Of a stretch of 64,000 bases of DNA, positions 27,320 to 35,439 are shown piece after piece. The notes under the pieces were generated by a model. It was not told where the DNA came from. It did not search any database and worked only from the letters and a program-made list of their open reading frames with translations. Positions within the stretch are counted from its first letter, which is position 1, and the number at the start of each line of letters is the position of its first letter. Source of the stretch: Acidobacteriota bacterium (GTDB taxonomy: Bacteria > Acidobacteriota > Thermoanaerobaculia > Multivoradales > JBCCEF01). The DNA lies in assembly GCA_039028635.1 (NCBI GenBank), contig JBCCHV010000030.1:1-64000 (forward strand), written 5' to 3'. The position numbers were made by a program, and so were the translations under genes.

Positions 27320-27651
27320 CACGACCTCCCAAGGATTATGAGAATCGGCAACTGAATGGTCATGTTTTTACAGCATTTATTCCTATGTCGTCAAGGCCTA
27401 TTTGATGGTAAGAAGATTCGGACTGAGCCGCGCTCTCGGGTGAAGCTCTGCCGAGGGCGCCTCGCGTTGGGCGAGGACGGAGGGGCCGGGGCTACTGCGG
27501 CCGCGGGACGACTCGATCGCCCAGAAGCCGCCCCTGGCTCGCCTCGGGCCGATTTTGGATCAGCCGAGGCCGGCGGGAAGAAGCTGGCGCGGGAGGTTGG
27601 CGGGGCGAGGTCTCCGGGACGTGCTCTCGGAGACCCGTCGGGAGATTCAGA
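27320..27651. other. Intergenic stretch between the two paralogs
   Basis: AT-rich from about 27357 to 27415, which fits a promoter for paralog A on the minus strand; the rest is GC-rich. No gene, terminator with T tract, or repeat was seen. Confidence 0.4.
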
Positions 27652-29163
27652 TCACTGCGCGGAAGAGGTCCACTCGGTCAGGTTGCCGGTCTCGAAGCCG
27701 CTGTCGAAGATGCTTGGAGAGACCACTACATCCTGGAGCTCGTGGACGTCGAACAGGGAAGAGCCGGCGCGGTAGAAGTACTCGCCGTTGAACATGCCGT
27801 CGGTGGGCTCGAAGAAGTTGGAGCCGGTGGGATGGCAGGAGTAATACCAGCTCCAGTAGCCGACGGTGGTGCCGGAGACGGTCATCGTGGGCTGGCCGAG
27901 ATTGCCGTTGTTCGGATCGCCGCCGGTGATCTCCACCGGGTCGGCGGCGGGCAGGCCCGAGGCATCGAACAGCCATTCCGATTGCAGCCCGCTCAAGCTG
28001 TAGCCGCTCCGGCGGCCGAAGAACACGAAGGGCTTGCCGTTGCTCTCGGAGGCGGTGACGGTGGCGATGGTGAGGGCCGAGTAGTTGGCCAGCGGGAAGG
28101 AGTAGAGGGGCGAGCTCGGCAGAGTACAGGCCCCCGTCAGCAGGCAACTGACGTCGTAGATCAACCCTTCATCACGAAAGCGAACGGCGAGGGCGAGGTA
28201 GAGCTTGTCCTCGTGCAGCCAGAGGGCTCCGCCGTGGACCTTGTCCGAGGACAGACCGGTCATCACCGACTGCGGCTGATCGGGATCGGAGACGTTCCAG
28301 ATTTCGAAACCGGTGCCGCCGGCGAGGCCGCCGCTGAAGACGACGAAGTGGCCGTCGGTGTCGTTGCCGGCGCCATCGACGTGGCTCATGGGGGCGTTCG
28401 AGAGCTTGGCCTTGAAGACGCCGTTGCAGTTCGAGTTGGTGATCGTCGGGCGCTGCTCGATACAGACCCCGGAGCCGAGGCCGAGGGCCCGGCTGACGTC
28501 GTACATCCACAGGCCGGCCCCGTCGAAGCGAGCGGCTGCCAGGAAGCCGTAGACGGTACCGTTGATGGTGGTGGCGTAAACCTCCTCGCCGTACTTTTCG
28601 TTGGACTGGCCGCCGTCCTGGTAGACGATGCGTGGCGAGTTCTTGTTGCTGGTATCCCAAATCACCATGCCCATGGAGCCGCCGCCGGTCATCGTGACGA
28701 CATTGGAGTTGCCGGCCGGGGCGTCGACGTCCTTGATCAGGAAGTACTCGTGGGGGTCCGAGAACAGGCTCGGGATGGCGCTCGACGAGACGTTGCCGGC
28801 GCGGTTCGGAGAGCGCGGGTTGGACAACGACCAGGTTTGGAATCCGAGATTGACGCCGGCGAAGAGCCAGCCATCCTCGATATCCATCGACTGCCAGTAG
28901 GGCTTGCTCAGGGAGTAGGCGCCGTTGCGATCATTCCAGGTGGTGTCGCGGCTTTCGATGGTGGATGACGTCCCGGTGGGGAGGCCGAGGGCGTCGACCG
29001 GCTCGAGGCGGGTCCAGAGATCCGGGGCGACGGCATCGGAGGGCGTCTGGCAGGCGTTGAAGCCGCAGCTCACGCTCGAGGAGCAGGCGGCGGCCCAGGC
29101 GGAGGCGGTGCCGAGCAGTAAAGAGAGGAGAAAGAAAAACAGCGGCAAACGGAGGGATCGCAT
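27652..29163 (-). CDS. Secreted propeller-like protein, paralog B, unknown function
   Basis: 503 residues from ATG 29163 (AGGAGACC upstream); a longer frame opening at 29214 would add 17 residues before the signal peptide and is less likely. Signal peptide (LPLFFFLLSLLLGTASAWAA), then VSCGFNACQTPSDAVAPDLW, closely matching paralog A. Shared blocks include IEDGWLFAG, KDVDAPAGNSN, PRIVYQDGG, GEEVYATTI, HVDGAGND and YWSWYYSCHPTGSN. It ends FDSGFETGNLTEW, a variant of the same C-terminal motif. The pair clearly arose by tandem duplication. Confidence 0.75.
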   Translation of the reverse strand: MRSLRLPLFFFLLSLLLGTASAWAAACSSSVSCGFNACQTPSDAVAPDLWTRLEPVDALGLPTGTSSTIESRDTTWNDRNGAYSLSKPYWQSMDIEDGWLFAGVNLGFQTWSLSNPRSPNRAGNVSSSAIPSLFSDPHEYFLIKDVDAPAGNSNVVTMTGGGSMGMVIWDTSNKNSPRIVYQDGGQSNEKYGEEVYATTINGTVYGFLAAARFDGAGLWMYDVSRALGLGSGVCIEQRPTITNSNCNGVFKAKLSNAPMSHVDGAGNDTDGHFVVFSGGLAGGTGFEIWNVSDPDQPQSVMTGLSSDKVHGGALWLHEDKLYLALAVRFRDEGLIYDVSCLLTGACTLPSSPLYSFPLANYSALTIATVTASESNGKPFVFFGRRSGYSLSGLQSEWLFDASGLPAADPVEITGGDPNNGNLGQPTMTVSGTTVGYWSWYYSCHPTGSNFFEPTDGMFNGEYFYRAGSSLFDVHELQDVVVSPSIFDSGFETGNLTEWTSSAQ

Positions 29164-29294
29164 ACGAGGCAGGTCTCCTGGGCAGATCGAAATCGAATTC
29201 AAAGCGTTTGGCATGGCCGAAAGCCTGCCAAACTTACAATATGCAATTGTACCATAACAGGCGCCAGCTCTTCGCTGGAGAGGAGATGGGCCCC

Positions 29295-30233
29295 TCAGAA
29301 CTCGCCCACGAAAGAGATTTCCGGCTCGAGGATGTATCCGGTTCTATCGGCCACCACCTGGATGGCGTGATCGATCACCTGGCGTACATCCCGAGCCCGG
29401 GCCCCTCCGAGGTTGATGACGATGTTGGCGTGGCGGTGACTGATCTGAGCACCGCCGATGGTGAAGCCCTTGAGCCCGGCTTCGTCGATCAAGCGGCCGG
29501 CACCAATGCCTTCGATCTTCTTGAAGATCGATCCGGCGCTGGGCTCACGATCGAGGGGCGGGTGGCGCTGGCGCCGCCAGTCGAGATTCTCGGCCATCAC
29601 CCGCCGCAGTCGGGCCTCGTCAGCGGGCTCGAGGCCGAAGGTCGCGGCCAGGACGATGTCGTCCCGGTCGTGCAGGATGGAGTAGTCGTAGCCGAACTCG
29701 AAGTAATCGGCGTCGACGGTGCGGCGTTCGCCGTCGGCAGCGAGAATCTCGGCCTGGGTCAGGACCTCGGCGATGAACATCGTTCGTTCGCGCTCGGGAG
29801 CTGGCGAAAGGAAGTGAAGATTTTGCCAAAGGGCTCCGCCGACGCTCGAGGGAATGCCGACGTAGTGCTCGAGGCCCGAGAGGCCGGCCCCGACGGCGGT
29901 CTCGATCACCGTCGGATACATGGTGGCGCCGCTCTCCGCCCAGAGCGTTTTTCGTGACCCGTCGAGCTCGAGGCGGGCGGCCCGATTGTGGATGACCAGG
30001 CCGCGGAAGCCCCGGTCGCCAACCAGGATGTTGGCGCCGCTGCCGAGCAGGAAGTACGGCGTCTCGGTATTGCGGGCGGCGCTCACGGCGCGGACCAGCT
30101 CGTCCCTCGAGTCGGCGCGGTAGAAGAGGTCCGCCGGGCCTCCGATGCCGAAGGTGGTCCAGGGCCCCAGGGGGTGATCGCGGTCCAGGCAGCTCGCGGC
30201 GAGCTGCTCGACGACGGGGTAGGGGGCGGTCAC
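29295..30233 (-). CDS. murB: UDP-N-acetylenolpyruvoylglucosamine reductase
   Basis: 312 residues, GTG start at 30233. FAD-binding TTFGIGGPADLFYRADSRDEL and LGSGANILVGDRGFRGLVI (about 25-75), YVGIPSSVGGALWQNLHF, and the catalytic segment GSIFKKIEGIGAGRLIDEAGLKG with Ser and the later Glu in ILEPEISFVGEF. It reduces UDP-GlcNAc-enolpyruvate to UDP-MurNAc in peptidoglycan synthesis. The loop between motifs is of the shorter type II kind. Confidence 0.96.
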   Translation of the reverse strand: MTAPYPVVEQLAASCLDRDHPLGPWTTFGIGGPADLFYRADSRDELVRAVSAARNTETPYFLLGSGANILVGDRGFRGLVIHNRAARLELDGSRKTLWAESGATMYPTVIETAVGAGLSGLEHYVGIPSSVGGALWQNLHFLSPAPERERTMFIAEVLTQAEILAADGERRTVDADYFEFGYDYSILHDRDDIVLAATFGLEPADEARLRRVMAENLDWRRQRHPPLDREPSAGSIFKKIEGIGAGRLIDEAGLKGFTIGGAQISHRHANIVINLGGARARDVRQVIDHAIQVVADRTGYILEPEISFVGEF

Positions 30234-30264
30234 GGCGCTCGGCTCGGGACGCTGGCCGGTTGGC

Positions 30265-30696
30265 TCAGGGCTGGTCGAGGAGAGCGATCCGACGCACGTG
30301 ACGGCCGCCCTCGAAGGGTGTCTCGAGCCAGATGGAGACGATTTCGAGGGCGGTATCGAGGGACATCATGCGCTCGCCGAGGGAGAGGGCGTTGGCGTCG
30401 TTGTGCTCGCGCGCCAGGCGCGCCGAATCGGCGTTCCAGCACAGGGCGCAGCGCACGCCGACGACGCGATTGGCGGCCATCGCCTCACCATTGCCGGAGC
30501 CCCCGAGGACGATGGCGCGATCGCACTCGCCGCGGGCCACGGCTTCGGCCGCCGGCCGCACGAAGAGCGGATAGTCGGTGGATTCGGTCGAGTCGGTCCC
30601 GAAGTCGACCGCCTCGTGGCCCTGCTGCTGCAGGTGGCGTTTGATCTCTTCTTTATAGCGGTAGCCGGCATGGTCACAGCCGAGGGCGATCTTCAT
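30265..30696 (-). CDS. rpiB: Ribose 5-phosphate isomerase B
   Basis: 143 residues from ATG 30696 (GAGGA nine bases upstream; a TTG three codons earlier is a weaker option). MKIALGCDHAGYRYKEEI, then IVLGGSGNGEAMAANRVVGVRCALCW and EHNDANALSLGERM. It interconverts ribulose and ribose 5-phosphate. The usual catalytic Cys of the GTGxG loop is replaced (GGSGNG), as in the mycobacterial-type RpiB enzymes. Confidence 0.95.
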   Translation of the reverse strand: MKIALGCDHAGYRYKEEIKRHLQQQGHEAVDFGTDSTESTDYPLFVRPAAEAVARGECDRAIVLGGSGNGEAMAANRVVGVRCALCWNADSARLAREHNDANALSLGERMMSLDTALEIVSIWLETPFEGGRHVRRIALLDQP

Positions 30697-30753
30697 CGGT
30701 GGCAATCCTCGCGCAGGGCGTCGGTTGGGGGGAGAGGGTCGGGAAAGCTCATT

Positions 30754-31536
30754 CTATCGGGAGTCGGAGGGCTGATCGAGGGCCTTGCCGGCCGACCGAT
30801 GCCGCCATTCGAACAGGGCGAGGGCGGCGGCGACGGTGGCGTTGAGGGATTCGACCGGAGCCGCCAGGGGAATGGTCAGGGAGCGGCGGGCGACGGCGGC
30901 GACGGCCGGCGACAGCCCTGGCCCTTCGGCGCCCAGGGCGAGCACCGCGGGACGCGGTAGGGAGGCCCGGTAGAGGCTGTCGCCGCCGCGCGGCTGCAGG
31001 CTGAACCAGGGGACCTCGGGGCCGAGGTGTCGGCGAGTCGCCTCGACCTCCGCGAGGCGCGCGGTGGGCAGCCGCAAAAGACTGCCGGCGGAAGCGCGCA
31101 ATGCCCGTGGGTGATTCGGGTGAGCAGTCCCGATGGCCAGGAACAGGCCGGCGACGCCGGCGGCCTCGGCCACCCGTGCCAGGGCGCCGAGATTGCCCGG
31201 ATCCTGGAGCCCGTCGACGTAGAGATAGAGGCCGTCGGGAACCTTCGGGACGGTGGCCCGGGGCAGGCGGGCGACGGCGAGGAGACCGCGCGGGCTGTCG
31301 GTGTCGGCGAGCTCGTCGAGGAGGCGGCCGTCGACCAGCGTCGGCGCTCGGTCGGCCGGTGGCTGCCAGGAGCCGGCGGTGAGCATTTCGGGAGTGATGA
31401 AGATCTCTTCGATGGTGCAGCCGCTGGCGAGGGCCTCGTCGATCAGGCGCGGGCCTTCGAGCAGCGCCCGGTCATCTTTACATCGTCGCAGGCGCCGAAT
31501 ATCCTTCAGCTTTGCATTGTGGCGGCTGGTGATCAT
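30754..31536 (-). CDS. SpoU/TrmH-family RNA 2'-O-methyltransferase
   Basis: 260 residues from ATG 31536 (GGAG seven bases upstream). N-terminal substrate-binding part (SRHNAKLKDIRRLRR) and the knotted SPOUT domain with LQDPGNLGALARVAEAAG (about 115), ALGAEGPGLS and SLNATVAAALALFEW (about 235). It methylates a ribose in rRNA or tRNA; the exact site cannot be told. Lies 57 bp upstream of rpiB on the same strand. Confidence 0.92.
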   Translation of the reverse strand: MITSRHNAKLKDIRRLRRCKDDRALLEGPRLIDEALASGCTIEEIFITPEMLTAGSWQPPADRAPTLVDGRLLDELADTDSPRGLLAVARLPRATVPKVPDGLYLYVDGLQDPGNLGALARVAEAAGVAGLFLAIGTAHPNHPRALRASAGSLLRLPTARLAEVEATRRHLGPEVPWFSLQPRGGDSLYRASLPRPAVLALGAEGPGLSPAVAAVARRSLTIPLAAPVESLNATVAAALALFEWRHRSAGKALDQPSDSR

Positions 31537-31632
31537 GACCCTCTCCGACAATCTAATCGGGTGGCGGGAACGCGCCGACCGAGCGGCAGCTTAGCAGTGC
31601 CGATCGGAAGGTCGCGAGAGCGAAAACGACCT

Positions 31633-32211
31633 ATGGACGACAAGCAATTCTGGCGTGACCTACAGAAAGGTCTGGCGGTCGCCGTCGCCGGCGCGACGCC
31701 GGCCCATCTGCTGGGTGTCCGCGACGCGGTGCTGCGTTATTTGCATCACGTCGTCGGGCTGAAGACCTCCGTCGCGGTGGTGCCGCAGCCGGTCGACACC
31801 GGGTCGCGCGGGCTAGCCGTCTCGGAAGTCGAGGTGGTGGAGGCGCTGCGCTCGCGGTTACAGGAGGTCGAGCTCCAGGTGGGGGAGGAGTACGCCTTGC
31901 TGGTGGCCGCCGAAGGCGGGGTGCACAGCCTCGACCTCGACCTCGGACCGAAGTCCTTCGTCACCAGTTGGGCGGTGGTGCGCACGAGCTTCGGAGAGGG
32001 TCTCGGCAGCAGCGGCTCGATCGAGCTCCCGGCCGAAGTCATGATGCGGTCCGGGGCTCTCGGCCGGGGAGGGACGCGCCGTAGCGGGGGCATGTTGAGC
32101 TCCCTGACAGGCGGACAGGAAAACCGCCGCAGGGCGACCGCCACGGCCACCTTTCATGCCCTCTGCGCCCTTTTCTACGGTACCGCCGGAGGGCCCCGCT
32201 CGGGACCCTGA
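31633..32211 (+). CDS. DUF84/YjjX-like protein, possible non-canonical purine NTP phosphatase
   Basis: 192 residues from ATG 31633. Pattern matches DUF84: LAVAVAGATPAHLLGVRDAVLRYL at the start, VVPQPVDTGSRG, ALLVAAEGGV (family EAGI/V), IELPAEVM, and a C-terminal GGMLSSLTGGQENRRRATATATFHAL resembling GxxFTxGxxxRxxxY. Members hydrolyse ITP/XTP to protect nucleotide pools. It lies 126 bp before metK; divergence from the family core makes the activity uncertain. Confidence 0.65.
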   Translation: MDDKQFWRDLQKGLAVAVAGATPAHLLGVRDAVLRYLHHVVGLKTSVAVVPQPVDTGSRGLAVSEVEVVEALRSRLQEVELQVGEEYALLVAAEGGVHSLDLDLGPKSFVTSWAVVRTSFGEGLGSSGSIELPAEVMMRSGALGRGGTRRSGGMLSSLTGGQENRRRATATATFHALCALFYGTAGGPRSGP

Positions 32212-32337
32212 CTGTGCTACCATCCGCCGATCGGGCGGCTGGCCGGAACCGGCTCGAGGCCCCCGGAGGCGAGAGTTTTCCGCTGCACTCTGCACGACCC
32301 GAAATCCACCAGATTCCGATATCCGAGGTACTGACCG
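32212..32337 (+). other. metK leader with small hairpins
   Basis: Contains CCGCC-GATCG-GGCGG (32224-32238) and a CTCG...CGAG dyad (about 32252-32272). It does not match SAM-I, SAM-II or SAM/SAH consensus by eye, in contrast to the metB leader in this window. Confidence 0.3.
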
Positions 32338-33510
32338 ATGGCCGACCCCAAGACCTATCTCTTCACGTCCGAGTCCGTGACCGACGGGCATCCGGACAAG
32401 ATCGCCGACCAGGTGTCGGACTCGATCCTCGACGCGGTGCTGGCGCAGGACCCTCAGGGGCGGGTGGCCTGCGAGACCTTGGTCACCACCGGAATGGTTC
32501 TGTTGGCCGGTGAGCTCACCACCTCGGCGAAGGTCGATTTCGCATCGGTGGCGCGGGAGACGATCCGCCAGATCGGCTACGACGACCCGGCCCTCGGCTT
32601 CGACGGCAACAGCTGCGCCGTGGTCTCGGCCCTCGATCCCCAGAGCCCGGACATCGCGATGGGCGTCGATCCTGGTGGGGCCGGCGACCAGGGACTGATG
32701 TTCGGCTTCGCTTGCCGCGAGACGGAAGAGCTCATGCCGCTGCCGCTGGTGCTGGCCCACCGCATCACGCGGCGCCTGGCGGAGGTTCGTCGCGCCGGCG
32801 AGGTCGATTGGCTGCGGCCGGACGGCAAGAGCCAGGTGACGGTCGAGTACGAGGGGTCGCGTCCGGTGCGCGTGCACACGGTGGTGGTGTCGACCCAGCA
32901 CGCCCCGGAAGTCTCCGCCGAGGAGATCCGGCGCGAGGTGATCGCGCGGGTGGTGCGCCCGGTGGTGCCGGCGGAGATGCTCGACGACGACACCATTTTC
33001 CACATCAACCCCACCGGTCGTTTCGTCATCGGTGGTCCGCAAGGTGACTGCGGTCTCACCGGGCGCAAGATCATCGTCGATACCTACGGCGGAGTCGGCA
33101 AGCACGGTGGCGGCGCCTTTTCGGGCAAGGATCCAACCAAGGTCGATCGCTCGGCGAGCTACATGGCGCGTCACATCGCCAAGAACCTGGTGGCCGCCGG
33201 TGTTGCCGAGCGCCTCGAAGTGCAGCTCGCCTACGCCATCGGCGTCGCCGATCCGGTGTCCGTCCACGTCGAGACCTTCGGCACCGGAGCTTTGCCGGCT
33301 CGGGCGATCGAAGAGATCGTCCGCTCGACCTTCCGCCTCGACCCCAAGGGGATCATTTCCGACCTCGACCTGCTGCGACCGATCTATCGCCAGACGGCGG
33401 CTTTCGGTCACTTCGGTCGCAGCGAGGCGGACCTGCTGTGGGAGGCCACCAACCGTGCCGACGAGATTCGCAAGCTCGCCGGCCTCGAGAACGCTCCGGC
33501 CACCACCTGA
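32338..33510 (+). CDS. metK: S-adenosylmethionine synthase
   Basis: 390 residues. [22 protein letters not shown] with the ATP-binding His and Asp, [14 protein letters not shown], and the P-loop-like [22 protein letters not shown] (about 257-278). It makes SAM from methionine and ATP. Full length. Its product is the ligand of the riboswitch before the metB-type gene about 6 kb downstream. Confidence 0.98.
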   Translation: MADPKTYLFTSESVTDGHPDKIADQVSDSILDAVLAQDPQGRVACETLVTTGMVLLAGELTTSAKVDFASVARETIRQIGYDDPALGFDGNSCAVVSALDPQSPDIAMGVDPGGAGDQGLMFGFACRETEELMPLPLVLAHRITRRLAEVRRAGEVDWLRPDGKSQVTVEYEGSRPVRVHTVVVSTQHAPEVSAEEIRREVIARVVRPVVPAEMLDDDTIFHINPTGRFVIGGPQGDCGLTGRKIIVDTYGGVGKHGGGAFSGKDPTKVDRSASYMARHIAKNLVAAGVAERLEVQLAYAIGVADPVSVHVETFGTGALPARAIEEIVRSTFRLDPKGIISDLDLLRPIYRQTAAFGHFGRSEADLLWEATNRADEIRKLAGLENAPATT

Positions 33511-33592
33511 CGGAGAATCCGGCAACGGGGAGACGGCGGTGGCCGCTCCCCGAGCGGATCGAGCGAGCCGCGGCCGCGGGCCATGCTGTCAC

Positions 33593-33622
33593 TGGACAGA
33601 TTTGGCATCTTGGTGGTAGCCT
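33593..33622 (+). promoter_or_regulatory. Promoter of sigma factor gene 1
   Basis: TGGACA (33593-33598), 18-base spacer, TAGCCT (33617-33622), 47 bp before the ATG. The same boxes occur before sigma genes 2 and 4. Confidence 0.55.
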
Positions 33623-33668
33623 GAGCTTGCGATTGGTAAAAACTACAGGCCATAAAAATGCATAGGCC

Positions 33669-34196
33669 ATGACGTCCCCCGCTGAGCAGAGTCACCCAGA
33701 CACCTCGATCGAAGAGCTGATCGAGAAGCTTCAGCCGAAGCTGCGGCGGATACTCGCGCGTTACCGTGTACCGCTGCAGGACGCTGAAGATCTGTTGCAA
33801 CAATCGTTTCTCGACCTGGTCTACAAGCGCAAGTCGATCTACAACCCGGAAGCTTGGTTGTTGGCGACGGTGCGCAACCGCTCGATCATCTACTGGCGCC
33901 GCCGCCGTTCGCAGGTCTGCGAGGCGATGGATATGTCGATCCTCGAGATGATCGCCAAGCCGGAAGCCCCGCAACAGTCCAAGGCGGCCCTGCGGCACGA
34001 TCTGGAGCGAGTCTTGGGACAGCTCCCGGAACGCTGCCAGTCGCTGCTCAAGTTGCGCTACGGCCTGGGCTACAAGCCGGTCGAAGTGGCCGAAACCCTC
34101 GGCTACCAACCTTCGAGCATCCGCAAGGTAACGAGTCGCTGCCTGACGCGCCTGACCAAGCAGCTCGTCGAAGTCGGCTTCTGCGCCGACGACTGA
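33669..34196 (+). CDS. Small sigma-70 family RNA polymerase sigma factor, paralog 1
   Basis: 175 residues. Region 2 (about 38-100: QDAEDLLQQSFLDLVYKRKSIYNPEAWLLATVRNRSIIYWRRR) and region 4 (about 118-165: LPERCQSLLKLRYGLGYKPVEVAETLGYQPSSIRKVTSRCL) without region 3, the ECF layout. Three close paralogs follow within 4.6 kb. No classical anti-sigma gene adjoins it; a terminator ends the gene. Confidence 0.88.
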   Translation: MTSPAEQSHPDTSIEELIEKLQPKLRRILARYRVPLQDAEDLLQQSFLDLVYKRKSIYNPEAWLLATVRNRSIIYWRRRRSQVCEAMDMSILEMIAKPEAPQQSKAALRHDLERVLGQLPERCQSLLKLRYGLGYKPVEVAETLGYQPSSIRKVTSRCLTRLTKQLVEVGFCADD

Positions 34197-34224
34197 CCTC
34201 TCCGCAAAGCCGGTCGAACCTTTG

Positions 34225-34252
34225 AAGGACCGCTCTCCGGAGCGGTCCTTTT
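34225..34252 (+). terminator. Terminator after sigma factor gene 1
   Basis: An 11-bp stem AAGGACCGCTC / GAGCGGTCCTT with a 4-base loop and T4 ending, 29 bp after the stop. Confidence 0.9.
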
Positions 34253-34455
34253 GGCGTTGATGGACGACCTACGGCGGGCTTGCGCAGCGGTTTCCGTAGT
34301 CCTTGATGAGACCCATTGGGAACGTGATTGCGAACCTTTTTAGGTGCCGGGAAAGATCTACATATGTGTGTCCCGCTTTATTACGAAGGCCGCACTATTG
34401 GGATGAGCAGCCGATTGGCTTGCGGCGGAACCTTTTCATTTGTTGGGAGGACACA

Positions 34456-34764
34456 ATGAAGTCGAGATCGATTCGTTTGGCGGCGTGGCTTTGCTTGGCA
34501 GTGCTCGCCGGTAGCCTGGCGATGCCTGCACTGGCGATCGCGCCGGAGCGCAGCGAGGATGTCGGGGAGCGCAGCTTCACCGAGTCCTGGGGGCAGTTCT
34601 GGACCTGGGTTCTGAAGACCCTGGTGCCGGTCGTCGAGCCGGTTCCCGATGGGGACGACAATACGCTCGTCGGTAGTGGTGATCCGCCGGATCCCATGAA
34701 CAACTCCGAGTCCGGAGATGAAGACGAGCGGGGACCGGGCCTCGATCCGACGGGCGGCGGTTAG
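34456..34764 (+). CDS. Small secreted acidic protein of the sigma array, unknown function
   Basis: 102 residues from ATG 34456 (GGGAGG five bases upstream). Signal peptide (WLCLAVLAGSLAMPALA), a short amphipathic segment with three Trp (SWGQFWTWVLKTLVPVVEPV), then an acidic Asp/Gly/Ser tail (DGDDNTLVGSGDPPDP, GDEDERGPGLDP). The tail resembles calcium-binding loops but no exact EF-hand is present. Located between sigma genes 1 and 2; possibly a target or sensor input of one of them. Confidence 0.65.
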   Translation: MKSRSIRLAAWLCLAVLAGSLAMPALAIAPERSEDVGERSFTESWGQFWTWVLKTLVPVVEPVPDGDDNTLVGSGDPPDPMNNSESGDEDERGPGLDPTGGG

Positions 34765-34845
34765 GGTAGTCGCTGGGCGCTCGCCGCGACGATCTTGGGG
34801 CCATGAAAATCACCGCAGGGCGTTGGAGCATCGAATCCAGCGTCC

Positions 34846-34874
34846 TGGACAGGCACGAAAGGCGGTGCTACCCT
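34846..34874 (+). promoter_or_regulatory. Promoter of sigma factor gene 2
   Basis: TGGACA (34846-34851), 17-base spacer, TACCCT (34869-34874), 32 bp before the ATG at 34906. Confidence 0.55.
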
Positions 34875-34905
34875 GTCTGGGAGGACACAAAGGGATCAGC
34901 CCGGA

Positions 34906-35439
34906 ATGGCCACACTGGATCGCCCGGAAGTTCGAGAGCCCCTCAATCAGCTCCTGAGAAAGATTCGCCCTGGGCTCGAGAGGGTTTTACGTCACTACGA
35001 CGTCCCCCCCGAGGACGCCGAGGACATCCTGCAGGATGCCCAACTTACCCTGCTGTACAAGTGGGACAAGATTCAGAATCCCGAAGCCTGGCTCGTAGGG
35101 ACTCTGCGCAAGAAGTGCATCGTCTATTGGCGTAAACGCCGGGGGCGCATGACCGAGGCGGTGGATGCCGCGATTCTCGATCTGCTGGCCGAGCCACAGA
35201 CACCTTCGCAGTCTCGCGCGGACCTTTCTCATGATTTGAAGCGCGTTCTGATCAAGCTTCCCGATCGCTGTCAGCGCCTGCTCCGTTTGCGATACGGACT
35301 GGGCTACGGACCGACGGAAGTGGCGGAGAAGATGGGTTATCGACCCTCCAGCATCCGCAAGATCACGAACCGCTGTCTTGCGGCCTTGAGCCGCGAATTA
35401 TTCACGGCCGGCTTTTGGAGAAAGTCGAAAAATGACTGA
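34906..35439 (+). CDS. Small sigma-70 family sigma factor, paralog 2
   Basis: 177 residues. Region 2 DAEDILQDAQLTLLYKWDKIQNPEAWLVGTLRKKCIVYWRKRRGR and region 4 LPDRCQRLLRLRYGLGYGPTEVAEKMGYRPSSIRKITNRCLAAL split across about residues 37-165. Overlaps the following zinc-finger/TPR gene by 8 bp, so the two are translated together and that protein is the likely regulator or partner. Confidence 0.9.
   Translation: MATLDRPEVREPLNQLLRKIRPGLERVLRHYDVPPEDAEDILQDAQLTLLYKWDKIQNPEAWLVGTLRKKCIVYWRKRRGRMTEAVDAAILDLLAEPQTPSQSRADLSHDLKRVLIKLPDRCQRLLRLRYGLGYGPTEVAEKMGYRPSSIRKITNRCLAALSRELFTAGFWRKSKND

Noticed and set aside
31858-33525. 555-codon minus-strand frame over metK
   Set aside because: Shadow of metK, whose motifs are complete on the plus strand.
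33511-33560. CGGGGAG/CTCCCCG dyad after metK as a terminator
   Set aside because: Stem is only 7 bp with a 13-base loop and there is no T tract.
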